A DNA stretch of 64,000 nt. Origin: Pseudomonas sp. Root71. GTDB lineage: Bacteria; Pseudomonadota; Gammaproteobacteria; Pseudomonadales; Pseudomonadaceae. This document shows, one piece after another, positions 50,620-60,069 of the stretch. A model generated the notes under the pieces. That model made no database searches, had not been told where the DNA came from, and saw only the letters and a list, made by a program, of their open reading frames with translations. Every line of letters begins with the position of its first letter. The stretch's first letter is position 1. Location of the stretch: NCBI RefSeq assembly GCF_001429045.1, contig NZ_LMHY01000022.1, positions 22,319 to 86,318 on the forward strand, in the 5' to 3' direction. The translations under genes were made by a program, and so were the position numbers.

Positions 50620-52731
50620 ATGCAGTTTCTAGAGGAAAGCCACGGGTGCTCCGGGTGGAATGGCGAAATGGCCGGGCGCATTCGTGCGTTCGACTGGAGC
50701 CCGACCGAACTTGGCCCGCTCGATTCATGGTCCAGGAGCCTGAGCAGCGCGGTGCAGTTGATGCTCGCGTCCCCGCTGCCGATGGTGATGCTCTGGGGCC
50801 AGTCCGGCTACATGATCTATAACGACGCTTACTCCAAGTTTGCCGGTGGGCGTCATCCGTATCTGCTCGGTTCCGCTGTAGAGCTGGGTTGGCCGGAAGT
50901 CGCCGAATTCAATCGCCACGTGGTCGACACCTGCCTGGCGGGCGGCACCTTGTCCTATCGCAACAAAGAACTGGTGCTGCTGCGTGACGGGGTTCCGGAA
51001 GATGTCTGGATGGACCTCTACTACAGCCCGGTGGCTGACGATGACGGGCGCCCGGCCGGGGTCATGTCCATGGTGGTGGAAACCACGGAGCGGGTGATCT
51101 CCGAGCAACGGCGACAAGTGGCTGAAGACGCCTACCGCGCCGACAACGAACGGGTACGCCTGGCGCTCAACGCTGGCGCCTTGCTCGGTTCCTTTGTCTG
51201 GGACATCAAGGCCAACGTACTGACGGGTGATGAGCGCTTCGCTCGCGCGTTCTCTTATCCGCCCGGGCAAGACCTGCAAAACCTGTCCCGGGAAATCGCT
51301 GAAAGCCGGATCCATCCGGACGACCGCAGTTGGGTCCAGGAACGAGTCACACTATCGGTTGAGACGGGCGAACCCTATAACGTCGAATACCGGATCCAGC
51401 GCCCGGATGGCAGCTACCTTTGGGTACTCGCCAGTGGTTGTTGCGAGTTCAATGAGCAGGGCGAGGCGTTTCGCTTCCCCGGCGTGCTGATCGATATCCA
51501 CGAACGCAAGAATGCCGAAGAGTCCCTGCTCAAGTTCACCCGCAACCTGGAGCAGCGGGTGGCCGATGAGGTCGAGGCGCGGCTGGCGGCGGAGGAACAA
51601 CTGCGCCAGTCACAGAAACTCGAAGCCATCGGTGGCCTCACCGGCGGTGTGGCCCATGACTTCAACAACCTGTTGCAAGTGATCGCCGGCAACCTGCACC
51701 TGCTGGCACGCCATGAGCCGGGTAACGCCAATGTGCAACGCCGGGTCTCGGCGTCGATCGCTGCCGTCGAGCGCGGTGCCAAGCTGTCCTCGCAATTGCT
51801 AGCATTCGCCCGTCGCCAACCGTTGTCGCCCGCGGTCTTCACATTGCGGCAGATTTTCGATGGCCTGGCGGAGCTGCTGCTGCGTGCCCTGGGTGAAACC
51901 CTTCAGGTTCACATGACGGCACCCGAAGACTCGTGGAATGTGTTCGTCGATCGCAATCAACTGGAAAACGCCATTCTCAATCTGGCGATCAATGCCCGTG
52001 ACGCCCTTCAAGGCGAGGGCAGGATTGACCTGTGCGCGGAAAACATCGTCCTCGATCGCAAGTTTTGTGCCGCAAAGGGCATTGCCCCCGGGGACTATGT
52101 GCGGGTGTCCGTGACGGATACCGGTGTCGGCATGCCGCCACAGGTACTGGCCCAGGCGTTCGAGCCGTTCTTCACCACAAAGGCCGACGGGCAGGGTACC
52201 GGCCTGGGCCTGAGCATGGTGTTTGGCTTCGTCAAGCAGAGTGGCGGTCATATCGAAATCGCCAGTGAAGTGGGGCGGGGGACCCGGGTGCAGTTGTACT
52301 TCCCGCGCACCTTGCGCGCGGCACCCAGCGAAACGCCGGGCGCTGATGTGCCGCAACGGGGCGGGCACGAGCGCATCCTGGTGGTGGAGGACAATGAGGC
52401 CGTGCGGGTAGCGGCGGTGGAGTTGTTGCGAGAAGAGGGCTATCAGGTCCTTACGGCCACCAACGGTGACGTCGCCATGCAAATGTTGCTGGAAGGGCTG
52501 GCGGTGGACCTGATATTTACCGACGTGGTCATGCCCGGCCTGATCAAGAGTTCGGATCTGGCGGCCTGGGCGAAAGTGCAGGAACCACCGGTGGCCGTGT
52601 TGTTCACCTCAGGGCATACCCGCGACATCATCTCGCGCAACCACCAGCTCAGCCCCGACACCCACCTGTTGAGCAAACCCTACAATCCTGAAGCGCTCAG
52701 GCAAATGGTGCGCATGGTGCTCAACGGCTGA
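50620..52731 (+). CDS. Hybrid sensor histidine kinase, two PAS and a receiver domain
   Basis: A 703-residue protein with no TM segments. PAS 1 about residues 17-165 (MVMLWGQSGYMIYNDAYSKFAGGRHP), PAS 2 about 175-300 (GSFVWDIKANVLTGDERFARAF with IDIHERKNAEESL at the end). H-box GGVAHDFNNLLQVIAGNL with phospho-His346. HATPase shows NLAINARDAL (N-box) and DTGVGMP/GTGLGLSMVFGF. The C-terminal receiver (ILVVEDNEAVRVAA) has acceptor Asp635 in IFTDVVMPG. The family usually feeds a phosphorelay whose partner is not nearby. Start at 50620 (weak RBS); ATG 50668 is possible. Confidence 0.9.
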   Translation: MQFLEESHGCSGWNGEMAGRIRAFDWSPTELGPLDSWSRSLSSAVQLMLASPLPMVMLWGQSGYMIYNDAYSKFAGGRHPYLLGSAVELGWPEVAEFNRHVVDTCLAGGTLSYRNKELVLLRDGVPEDVWMDLYYSPVADDDGRPAGVMSMVVETTERVISEQRRQVAEDAYRADNERVRLALNAGALLGSFVWDIKANVLTGDERFARAFSYPPGQDLQNLSREIAESRIHPDDRSWVQERVTLSVETGEPYNVEYRIQRPDGSYLWVLASGCCEFNEQGEAFRFPGVLIDIHERKNAEESLLKFTRNLEQRVADEVEARLAAEEQLRQSQKLEAIGGLTGGVAHDFNNLLQVIAGNLHLLARHEPGNANVQRRVSASIAAVERGAKLSSQLLAFARRQPLSPAVFTLRQIFDGLAELLLRALGETLQVHMTAPEDSWNVFVDRNQLENAILNLAINARDALQGEGRIDLCAENIVLDRKFCAAKGIAPGDYVRVSVTDTGVGMPPQVLAQAFEPFFTTKADGQGTGLGLSMVFGFVKQSGGHIEIASEVGRGTRVQLYFPRTLRAAPSETPGADVPQRGGHERILVVEDNEAVRVAAVELLREEGYQVLTATNGDVAMQMLLEGLAVDLIFTDVVMPGLIKSSDLAAWAKVQEPPVAVLFTSGHTRDIISRNHQLSPDTHLLSKPYNPEALRQMVRMVLNG

Positions 52732-52895
52732 AACCACTTGAGCAGACAAAGGTTTTAGCGCCTGTGGGACCGGACGACGAACGGACACCGCTGGTCTGAC
52801 AGGTGGTCGACAGAACGGGCAAACCGAGGCCATTCTGATAGTTGGTGAACGCAATTGATCGCGTTTCGCTGCCGATCAACTAACGGAGGTGTTCC

Positions 52896-53129
52896 ATGCC
52901 GGTGCCCCATGACCTTTATCAGGATCTGAAACGCTCAAAGGAAGAAATCCAGCAGAAACGCACCAAGGATCCGTTACTGGATTCACTGCTTAACAAGTAT
53001 TCCCAGGCGGATGCCGAAGTGGTGAAAGCAGAGGAGGCCAAGTCCAACGATGACACCGTAAGGAAGCTCAAGGAGACACGTCTGCTGGTCAAGGACAAGA
53101 TCGTCAAGCAACTTGGCGCGTCGTCCTGA
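52896..53129 (+). CDS. Small YdcH/DUF465-like protein
   Basis: A 77-residue, charged, helical protein. The end LKETRLLVKDKIVKQLG resembles the DUF465/YdcH LKK-x-KLxLKDEI signature, and it is preceded by DPLLDSLLNKYSQADAEVVKAEEA. The family has no known function. AACGGAGG is seven bases before the start. It stands alone; a hairpin of nine base pairs (53188-53196/53228-53236) lies downstream. Confidence 0.65.
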   Translation: MPVPHDLYQDLKRSKEEIQQKRTKDPLLDSLLNKYSQADAEVVKAEEAKSNDDTVRKLKETRLLVKDKIVKQLGASS

Positions 53130-53187
53130 CCCACCAGCCTGCCACCGACGACCGGTGGCTGAACAGTTGAAATGGCACAAAAAAAAT

Positions 53188-53370
53188 GGCACCTCGAATG
53201 CCCAGAGACCGATGTTACGGCTCTCAACGAGGTGCCTCATGACCCAGCCCGAATATCCCGATGAACTGAACGCTGTCCCATGTGGGAGCGGGCTTGCTCG
53301 CGAAGACGTCAGCACAGTCAACACCACTGGTGACTGCCCGTCCGCCATCGCGAGCAAGCTCGCTCCCACA
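53188..53370. repeat. Inverted repeat and paired REP element
   Basis: GGCACCTCG (53188-53196)/CGAGGTGCC (53228-53236), then TGTGGGAGCGGGCTTGCTCG at 53281 and its inverted copy ending at 53370 (CGAGCAAGCTCGCTCCCACA). They separate the small YdcH-like gene from the convergent SMP-30-like gene. Confidence 0.8.
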
Positions 53371-53404
53371 ATGGGTCCTGGGTGAGTTCAGACAGGGCGC
53401 TTGC

Positions 53405-54484
53405 TCATTGCAATGCCTTGCTTAACGGCAATCGCACCATGTTCCGGGCTTTCAGCGAACCGAAATACAACCAGTCCCCATATTCGCGCACCGTGGTGAT
53501 GGGGGAGTAGTTGTTTTTGCTGCCATCCTGCAGGTTGGCGATCACTTTGCCCTCAAGGTCCAGGCCCAGGGCAAATCCGCGTTTTTCCACGGGCTTGGGC
53601 AATACGGTCATGGCTCGCACGATCATCTTGCGTACCAACGGATGCGGTGCCGTGGCGTCGAGCAAGGGGTTTCGGGGGGCATACAGGGCTACCCAGAAGC
53701 GGTCGCGGCCATTGAACGACAGGTTGTCCGGCAGCCCCGGCAGATTGTCGATGAACAGGTCATGGGTGCCGGCTTTCGGACCGGTGAGCCAATAACGGCT
53801 GATGCGGTAGGCACCGGTTTCATTGACCAGTACATAGGCATCGTCCGGACCCAGGGTCACGCCGTTGGCAAATTCCAGCTTATCCAGCACAACCGCCGTC
53901 TTGCCGGTCTGGAAATCGTAGCGCAGCAGTCGACCGTCGCCGCCGTGTTCGATCACGGCCTCACCGTCGTGGCCATAGCCGAAGTGGCTCGAAGCATCGC
54001 TGAAGTAAGCATAGTGACCGGGTTTGTCGATGGCCACATCGTCGATAAAACTGAAGGGAACGCCGTCGGCTTCTGTGGTCAAGGCCACCAGGCGTCCCTG
54101 GGCGTCGAGGGACAACAGACCTTTGACGGCGTCGGCGATCACCAGCAGACCATTGGGATGCCGGGCCAGGCCCAGTGGTCGGCCACCGGTATCGGCCAGG
54201 ATCTTGGTGTTGTTGCCGTCCAGGCTCGTGCGGATCAGGCGACCGTCGTGCAGGCCGGTGATGAGCGCGTCGTTTTCCAGCAACAAGGCTTCCGGTCCAT
54301 CGATGTTGGCGGCACCCACGCGTTCCACGTCCTTGAGCCGCTGGTTGTCGGCGTAGATTCCGCTGGTGAGAGACGGTGCAGGTTGTGGCGTCCAGGCCAC
54401 TGGTCGCACCTTGGTCGGCATCAGCAGCAGGAAGGCGCCGATGACGATGATGGCAAGCAGCAGGCATTTGAAGGTTCTGCTCAC
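53405..54484 (-). CDS. SMP-30/strictosidine-synthase-like β-propeller protein
   Basis: A 359-residue protein. GTG 54484 overlaps the stop of the preceding gene by 4 bases and gives an N-terminal TM/signal anchor (FKCLLLAIIVIGAFLLLMP). The rest is a β-propeller with GPEALLLENDALITGLHDGRLIR, SFIDDVAIDKPGHYAYFSDASSHFG and the ANGVTLGPDDAYVLVNETGAYRISRYWLTGPKAG typical of strictosidine-synthase-like/SMP-30 proteins. It could hydrolyse a lactone or ester in the periplasm. It is coupled to the sterol desaturase-like gene and probably acts on the same lipid-like substrate. Confidence 0.82.
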   Translation of the reverse strand: MSRTFKCLLLAIIVIGAFLLLMPTKVRPVAWTPQPAPSLTSGIYADNQRLKDVERVGAANIDGPEALLLENDALITGLHDGRLIRTSLDGNNTKILADTGGRPLGLARHPNGLLVIADAVKGLLSLDAQGRLVALTTEADGVPFSFIDDVAIDKPGHYAYFSDASSHFGYGHDGEAVIEHGGDGRLLRYDFQTGKTAVVLDKLEFANGVTLGPDDAYVLVNETGAYRISRYWLTGPKAGTHDLFIDNLPGLPDNLSFNGRDRFWVALYAPRNPLLDATAPHPLVRKMIVRAMTVLPKPVEKRGFALGLDLEGKVIANLQDGSKNNYSPITTVREYGDWLYFGSLKARNMVRLPLSKALQ

Positions 54485-55635
54485 GCGCCGACCCCCGTCG
54501 CCGCCAGATACTTCTGCGCCATGTCGCGCAATGCCAGCATCGACGCCGCCGATTCCCCATCGATGCGTCGCTTGAGCAGCAACCGGTTGGCAATGCGCAT
54601 CGCCAGGCCGCTGAACTGATACTCCAGGGTGCGGACGAAGCGGGTGTCCTCGCCTGTGGCATCGCATTCATAGGTCACCACCAGCGACAGGCCGTGATCA
54701 CCCCGGGCCTCGGCGCTCCAGCGCCGCCCGGGCAGGTATTCCGCTACCTCCCAGCGCAAGTGTCCGTCGCGCCCGCCGGCACGGATGTCTTCCTCGAAAC
54801 GTGCACCGGCGTGCAACGGACCTTGTGGCCCATCGATGCGCAGCGACGACGGATGCCATTGCGGCCAAAGGGTCACGGTACTGGCGTAGGCAAGTACCTG
54901 GACCGGGGTTCCGGCAATGACAATCTGATGTTGCATGCGGGTCATGGGCGTTCTCGTCGGGTTGAGCGGCTCAGGTTCCGGCTCCCAATAGAGGGTGCCG
55001 AACAGGTAGTCCATCAGCGGGAAAACGATGTTGAAATTACGCTCCTGCATCAATTCGCGGCGGTGATGCAGTTCGTGCAACCGGCGCATCTGGCGGATCC
55101 ACGGCAATCGTGTGACCAGGTTGCGCGACGGCAGGTGCTCGCAGGCATGGAACACTTCGTAAACCAGGTAACCGAGGACAAGAAGGCCGCCGACCAATCC
55201 GGCGACGTTGGTGTTGATGTGCTTGAGCAGCCACCAGAGGGGCAGGGCGAAGGCGAGGGTGTGCAGCACGATCAGCCACGCCGGAAACAGGATCACTCGC
55301 CAGTCGCGGGCGCTGTCGTAGGTCATGTGGCCGGGGGTGAAAAAGCTGTGGTGGTCGACTGCGTGACGGGCATAAAACAGCCGGGCGAAGCTCTTTTTAT
55401 GATGCCCCAGGTGGCGATGCACCATGTACACGCCGAGGTTGAACAACAGTAGCGTGACGGGTACCGCCAGCCATTCCGCTGGCCGCACCTGATGTACGTT
55501 GCTCCAGAAAGCGCTGATCGCTACTGCCCCGAACACCAGGACAAACGCGCCGTGCAGCCAGGGATTGTAGAGCGGATGAATGTCGGCGCGGTAACGGCTG
55601 CGGAATCCTTCGGTGGTCTGCCTCACTGCAATCAC
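54481..55635 (-). CDS. Sterol desaturase-like hydroxylase fused to SRPBCC domain
   Basis: A 384-residue protein in two parts. Residues 1-230: membrane fatty-acid hydroxylase/sterol desaturase with HRHLGHHKKSFARLF, RHAVDHHSFF and RRLHELHHRRE: the His-rich diiron motifs. Residues 240-384: an SRPBCC/polyketide-cyclase-like lipid-binding domain (TPVQVLAYASTVTLWPQWHPSSLRIDGP). The fusion is unusual. The start is GTG 55635 or GTG 55626; neither RBS is strong. It is coupled to the SMP-30-like gene. Confidence 0.85.
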   Translation of the reverse strand: MIAVRQTTEGFRSRYRADIHPLYNPWLHGAFVLVFGAVAISAFWSNVHQVRPAEWLAVPVTLLLFNLGVYMVHRHLGHHKKSFARLFYARHAVDHHSFFTPGHMTYDSARDWRVILFPAWLIVLHTLAFALPLWWLLKHINTNVAGLVGGLLVLGYLVYEVFHACEHLPSRNLVTRLPWIRQMRRLHELHHRRELMQERNFNIVFPLMDYLFGTLYWEPEPEPLNPTRTPMTRMQHQIVIAGTPVQVLAYASTVTLWPQWHPSSLRIDGPQGPLHAGARFEEDIRAGGRDGHLRWEVAEYLPGRRWSAEARGDHGLSLVVTYECDATGEDTRFVRTLEYQFSGLAMRIANRLLLKRRIDGESAASMLALRDMAQKYLAATGVGA

Positions 55636-55732
55636 CAGTCGTTTTTGTTATCTCTTTCAGATTAGCCGATCCCGGTGATTTGACGGAGCGAACCTTGATG
55701 ACACAACGGCCATGATCCGGTGCAAACCGGTC

Positions 55733-56596
55733 TCAGGTCAGCGGATCCCAGCGCTGCGACCAGTCTTCGTCGGAATCGATGACCTTGCGCAGCAGGTCGA
55801 AGGCGCGTTGCAGCGTCGGCGAGTCACGATCGCGCGAGTAGACCAGATAGGTCGGGTAGTTGAATTCCGGTGCCTTGGGCACCCGTTCCAGGGCGCCGCT
55901 TTGCAGATAGCTCTGCACGACGCGGGTGCGGAAGTAGCCACTGCCGCCGTTTTCGAGAAGGTACTGCAAGCCCAGCGGGCCGAGATTGAAACTCAGCGCG
56001 GCCTTGGCTTTTTCCGGCAGCGCGGCGTCGTGCTGGCGCCGGAAATCAGCGCCCCAATCGATGTACACATAAGGATCGGGCTTGTCGACCTGGCGCACGA
56101 GAATCAGTTTTTCTTCGAGAACCTGCTCGACCTGCAAACGCGGCCAATACTCGGGCTGATACACCAGCGCGGCATCCAGAACGCCCAACTCCAGTTGCCG
56201 CAGCAGGTTTTCGCCGTCACGGATTTCCATGCGCAGGGCATGGCTGGGGATGTTCTTGCGGATTTCACCGGCCCAGCCGAGCATCAGCGGATTGCACAGG
56301 CTCACCTCGCCACCGATGTGCAGCACATCGTGAAAACCCTCGGGCAACGGCAAATCACGCCGCGCGGCTTCCCAGGTTTGCACCAGTTGATTGGCATACA
56401 CCACGAACGCTTCGCCGTTGGGCGTCAGGCGGGCGCCGGCACGGTTACGCACGAACAGGGTGCTGCCCAACTGGCTCTCGAGTTTTTGCACCCGCGCGGT
56501 GATCGCGGTCTGGGTGACATGGAGTTTTTCCGCGGCGGCAGCCAGGCTGCCATGGCGGACGATTTCGAGGAAGGTGCGGGCGAGGTCGATGTCCAT
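55733..56596 (-). CDS. LysR-family transcriptional regulator
   Basis: A 287-residue LysR protein. HTH MDIDLARTFLEIVRHGSLAAAAEKLHVTQTAITARVQKLESQLG, then an effector-binding domain (LHIGGEVSLCNPLMLGWAGEIR, VYQPEYWPRLQVEQVLEEKLILVRQ). Start ATG 56596. No gene diverges from it; the nearest is SCP2 on the same strand. The target is unknown. Confidence 0.93.
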   Translation of the reverse strand: MDIDLARTFLEIVRHGSLAAAAEKLHVTQTAITARVQKLESQLGSTLFVRNRAGARLTPNGEAFVVYANQLVQTWEAARRDLPLPEGFHDVLHIGGEVSLCNPLMLGWAGEIRKNIPSHALRMEIRDGENLLRQLELGVLDAALVYQPEYWPRLQVEQVLEEKLILVRQVDKPDPYVYIDWGADFRRQHDAALPEKAKAALSFNLGPLGLQYLLENGGSGYFRTRVVQSYLQSGALERVPKAPEFNYPTYLVYSRDRDSPTLQRAFDLLRKVIDSDEDWSQRWDPLT

Positions 56597-56671
56597 GGGG
56601 TGGCCGGTGTGGGAAGTTCAGGCATTGTATGCCCCCTTGCCACAAGGTTCAGCGGCGGGCAGGCAAAAACG

Positions 56672-56701
56672 ACGAATCCCGCCACTAAGGGCGGGATTCG
56701 T
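56672..56701 (-). terminator. Intrinsic terminator after SCP2 gene
   Basis: ACGAATCCCGC (56672-56682)/GCGGGATTCGT (56691-56701), followed on the minus strand by a T-tract (GTTTTTGCC). It lies 40 bases past the SCP2-domain gene. Confidence 0.85.
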
Positions 56702-56740
56702 TTGCAGCAGGCACACTCCCGAAGTTCGGGAGCCAGGTGC

Positions 56741-57055
56741 TTACGACGGGAACAGTTCGGACAGTTTCATCGCCAGCATCATGTCGCCTTCAGCGCGCAG
56801 TTTGCCGCCCATGAACGCTTGCATGCCGTCAGTCGAACCGTCGACGATGCCTTGCAGGGTTTCGCCGTCCATCACCAGGGTAACTTGTGCGTCCGGGTTC
56901 TCGCCTTCCTGCAGTTCGCAGGTGCTGTCCTTGACGATCAGCGAGAAGTTCTTGGTGTCGTCGATGCGGAAACCGAAGACCAGGTCCAGACCGGCAGCAG
57001 CGGCTGGGTTGAACTTGGCTTTCATTGCTTGTACGGCATCAGCTACGGAGGTCAT
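56741..57055 (-). CDS. SCP2 sterol-binding domain protein
   Basis: A 104-residue single-domain SCP2 (sterol carrier) protein: MTSVADAVQAMKAKFNPAAAAGLDLVFGFRI, then TCELQEGENPDAQVTLVMDGETLQGIVDGSTDGMQAFMGGKLRAEGDMMLAMKLSELF. The ligand-binding core is complete. In Pseudomonas it occurs by a histidine phosphatase and SohB, as here. It may bind fatty acyl groups. A strong terminator follows. Confidence 0.93.
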   Translation of the reverse strand: MTSVADAVQAMKAKFNPAAAAGLDLVFGFRIDDTKNFSLIVKDSTCELQEGENPDAQVTLVMDGETLQGIVDGSTDGMQAFMGGKLRAEGDMMLAMKLSELFPS

Positions 57056-57119
57056 GGTTCGATCCTTTCTTGGGTAATAAGAGCTGGGTGATTACAGCCA
57101 GGGTCACAATAGTCCGGAC

Positions 57120-57830
57120 TCAGCGAAACGTGATGAGTTCCGGGGCCTTCAACAGTTGCAGGTGCGCATGACTGTTGAAGGAAGCCAGGGACACCTCGCG
57201 ACCACGAAACTTAAGCTGGTTGAGCGAGGTGTTGACGATTTGCCAGTTCAACTCAAAGGCCTGCCGGGCAGGCATTTGCGTAATCAGGTGGAGCAGGGCA
57301 GTGATGGTGCCGCCGGAGGTGAACACGGCGATTTTCTGGGTGTTGTCGGCCTGGTCGAGGATGCGATGCAAGCCGGCCTGCACCCGTTCGACAAACCCCA
57401 GCCAGCTTTCCAGGCCCGGTGTGTCGTAGGTGCCGGCCAGCCAGCGCTCGATGATCAGGGCGAAGATACGCTGGAACTCAGCGCGGTTTTGCGCAGCGTT
57501 GCGCAGGATGTCCAGGGCTTCGGGTTCGTCCGGCAGCATGGCCGGCAACAGCGCGCGGATCACCGCATCGGCGTCGAACTCGTTGAAGGCGGAGTCGGTT
57601 TCCAGCAGCGGCACCGACAGGCCCGCCGCGGTGAATTGCTCCAGCGCGCTGTTGGCCGTGTGCTGCTGGCGGCGCAGGTCGCCCGCCAGGCAGCGGTCGA
57701 AGCTGATCCCCAGTTCGGCCAGGTGGCGGCCAAGGATTTCAGCCTGACGAATGCCGGTCAGCGACAGCACGTCGTAGTCGTCCGCACCGAAGGAGGCCTG
57801 GCCATGTCGAATCAAATAGATGCTGCCCAC
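57120..57830 (-). CDS. Histidine phosphatase (phosphoglycerate mutase-like)
   Basis: A 236-residue phosphatase. GTG 57830 gives MGSIYLIRHGQASFGADDYD; the catalytic RHG with His9 follows directly, so the start is preferred over the upstream in-frame 57893. The second-His region is in KIAVFTSGGTITALLHLI. Length and the LTGIRQAEILGRHLAELGISFD block match the family. Substrate unknown. It runs toward SCP2. Confidence 0.9.
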   Translation of the reverse strand: MGSIYLIRHGQASFGADDYDVLSLTGIRQAEILGRHLAELGISFDRCLAGDLRRQQHTANSALEQFTAAGLSVPLLETDSAFNEFDADAVIRALLPAMLPDEPEALDILRNAAQNRAEFQRIFALIIERWLAGTYDTPGLESWLGFVERVQAGLHRILDQADNTQKIAVFTSGGTITALLHLITQMPARQAFELNWQIVNTSLNQLKFRGREVSLASFNSHAHLQLLKAPELITFR

Positions 57831-58031
57831 GTCCGCGTCTTCCCGGTACGTTGAAGGTTTGGCGAGGTTATGAGGATGGCGGTGTGCTGTCAATGAAAAA
57901 ACATACGCTTGTTTGAAATGCTCGTTACACGCCTGTTGCCAGAGGTTTCACGACTGGTCGCAAGGTCGGCGCATGGGTATGCTGGAGGTATCCCGCGCGC
58001 GTTCAAGCCGCGCATCGTTTGAGGAGTCCCT

Positions 58032-59054
58032 GTGGAGTTTTTTTCCGAGTACGCCATTTTTCTGGCCAAGACCGTGACCCTGGTGATCGCCATTCTGGTG
58101 GTCCTGGCCAGTTTCGCGGCCTTGCGCAGCAAGGGGCGGCGCAAGTCGTCGGGCCAGTTGCAGGTCAGCAAGCTCAATGACTTCTACAAAGGGCTGCGCG
58201 AGCGCCTGGAGCAGACCTTGCTCGACAAGGACCAGCTCAAGGCCCTGCGCAAGACCCAGGCTAAAACCGACAAGAAACAGAAGAAAAAGCCCGAGGCCAA
58301 GCCCCGGGTGTTCGTGCTGGATTTCAATGGCGATATCAAGGCTTCGGCCACCGAAAGCCTGCGCCACGAAATCACTGCCTTGCTGACCCTGGCCACACCG
58401 AAGGACGAAGTGGTGCTGCGCCTGGAAAGTGGCGGTGGCATGGTTCACAGCTACGGCCTGGCCTCCTCGCAACTGGCGCGTATCCGTGAGGCTGGCGTGC
58501 CCTTGACCGTGTGCATCGACAAGGTCGCGGCCAGTGGTGGCTACATGATGGCGTGCATCGGCCAGAAGATCATCAGTGCACCGTTCGCGATCCTCGGCTC
58601 GATTGGCGTGGTGGCGCAGTTGCCCAACGTCAACCGCTTGCTGAAAAAGCACGACATCGACTTCGAAGTGCTGACCGCCGGTGAATACAAGCGCACCCTG
58701 ACCGTGTTTGGCGAAAACACCGAGAAGGGCCGGGAGAAGTTCCAGCAGGACCTGGACATCACCCATCAACTGTTCAAGAACTTCGTGTCGCGCTATCGCC
58801 CGCAACTGGCGATCGATGAAGTGGCCACCGGCGAAATCTGGCTCGGTGTCGCGGCGCTGGACAAACAACTGGTCGACGAACTCAAGACCAGCGATGAATA
58901 CCTCGCCGAACGCGCCAGCAAGTCCGAGCTCTATCACTTGCATTACGCCGAACGCAAAAGCCTGCAGGAGCGCATCGGCATCGCCGCCAGCGGCTCGGTC
59001 GATCGCGTGCTGCTGAGCTGGTGGAGCCGTTTGACCCAGCAACGCTTCTGGTAA
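58032..59054 (+). CDS. sohB: SohB inner-membrane serine protease
   Basis: A 340-residue S49-family protease. N-terminal TM (VEFFSEYAIFLAKTVTLVIAILVVLAS) with a coiled, basic linker (KTQAKTDKKQKKKPEAKP). The catalytic dyad is Ser168 (AASGGYMM) and Lys220 (AGEYKRTLT). Similar to SppA but with one domain. GTG 58032 has GAGGAGT seven bases upstream. SohB takes part in quality control of periplasmic or membrane proteins. Confidence 0.95.
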   Translation: MEFFSEYAIFLAKTVTLVIAILVVLASFAALRSKGRRKSSGQLQVSKLNDFYKGLRERLEQTLLDKDQLKALRKTQAKTDKKQKKKPEAKPRVFVLDFNGDIKASATESLRHEITALLTLATPKDEVVLRLESGGGMVHSYGLASSQLARIREAGVPLTVCIDKVAASGGYMMACIGQKIISAPFAILGSIGVVAQLPNVNRLLKKHDIDFEVLTAGEYKRTLTVFGENTEKGREKFQQDLDITHQLFKNFVSRYRPQLAIDEVATGEIWLGVAALDKQLVDELKTSDEYLAERASKSELYHLHYAERKSLQERIGIAASGSVDRVLLSWWSRLTQQRFW

Positions 59055-59111
59055 TTCTGCGTTCAATGGGCTAATAGCAATTGTCCGCTTTGGTACCATG
59101 TACGATTAAAG

Positions 59112-59154
59112 GACCTTGAACGATGCCATGCAGGCAATGTTCAAGGTCTTTTTT
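59112..59154. terminator. Bidirectional terminator after sohB
   Basis: GACCTTGAAC (59112-59121)/GTTCAAGGTC (59139-59148), then six T; a smaller inner repeat (TGCCATGCAGGCA) sits in the loop. It lies between sohB and the convergent low-GC gene. Confidence 0.88.
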
Positions 59155-59196
59155 ATGGAGACTAAAAACTTAAGGGCGAAAGTGTTTATCCGGTGC

Positions 59197-59784
59197 TCAG
59201 AGCTGCCATGTTATATTTGGAATCCGGACTAGTCCGCGATTGATATACCAATCCAGGATCCTGCAATTATCGCCATAAGTGGCCAGCGCCTGGAGCAGAG
59301 ATTCAATGTCGGCAAAGCGAGTTTTATACATGGTGCCGATGCTTTCATTTACCGGATAAACACTATCGTATTCAACCCGTATTGGAAATGCCACTGGTCC
59401 TGGCCCAAAAGGTTCATACTGAAACTGGAATCTATACATGTGGTCGAGTATAAAAATCCCGGGTTCATTGAGTTGCTCTTTTAATGTAGTCGGTAGATCA
59501 GGGTATGAAGACCATGGCAGTTCGATACTGTCCATTTTACCTGGAACCTGTTTAAGTCCATTTGACTTAAGGGCATCAAGCAGAGTCTCGAGACTCTTGA
59601 AACGAACATGATCAATGTTTGGCCATTCTTCGTGTTCAATATAGATGAGAGTGCTGTCAGTCTTGATGGGGACATAGACAATATTACCGCTGGCATCGCA
59701 GTATAAAATGGCGAGATAACTAAAGTTTCTTTCATTCCAAAGTATTTTGAAAGCGGAGTTGCGAGCTTCGTCGGTGATATACAT
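59197..59784 (-). CDS. Unrecognised low-GC protein next to the toxin-like gene
   Basis: A 195-residue protein, acidic, with Tyr/Leu-rich strands: YITDEARNSAFKILWNERNFSYLAILYCDASGN, ADIESLLQALATYGDNCRILDWYINRG. Two similar modules (RFKSLETLLDALKSNGLKQV and RFADIESLLQALATYGDNCR) suggest internal repetition. ATG 59784 has AAGGA nine bases upstream; an earlier ATG 59820 lacks an RBS. GC is low against its neighbours, so it is probably acquired. No known family. Its location, back to back with a toxin-like gene 285 bases away, makes an immunity role possible but unproven. Confidence 0.55.
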   Translation of the reverse strand: MYITDEARNSAFKILWNERNFSYLAILYCDASGNIVYVPIKTDSTLIYIEHEEWPNIDHVRFKSLETLLDALKSNGLKQVPGKMDSIELPWSSYPDLPTTLKEQLNEPGIFILDHMYRFQFQYEPFGPGPVAFPIRVEYDSVYPVNESIGTMYKTRFADIESLLQALATYGDNCRILDWYINRGLVRIPNITWQL

Positions 59785-60069
59785 CGTGCAAAATCCTTTT
59801 TGCGGTAGTTGAGTTTTCATACTCTATCGCGAAAAATAAACAACTTTGCGCGGAATATATTACCAGGATTTTCAAAGCAATATTGCGACGCTGGTTGTCT
59901 GGCCGGTCAGTTCGTTTGAGTTGGGTCCCGCTTTTTTAGCCTGCGAATGTCTGCCCGATGTCCTCCACGGCCCGGCGAAATCTCTGTAGGCAGCAGGCGA
60001 CCGTTCCTGCTTTCGGCAGCGCGGCTGCTGGTTATGTTGATGCTCCAGAATAATTGCCATGGAACGCAC

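Noticed and set aside
55712..57091. 459-codon plus-strand frame across LysR and SCP2 genes
   Set aside because: Overlaps two well-supported minus-strand genes; composition is that of a mirror frame.
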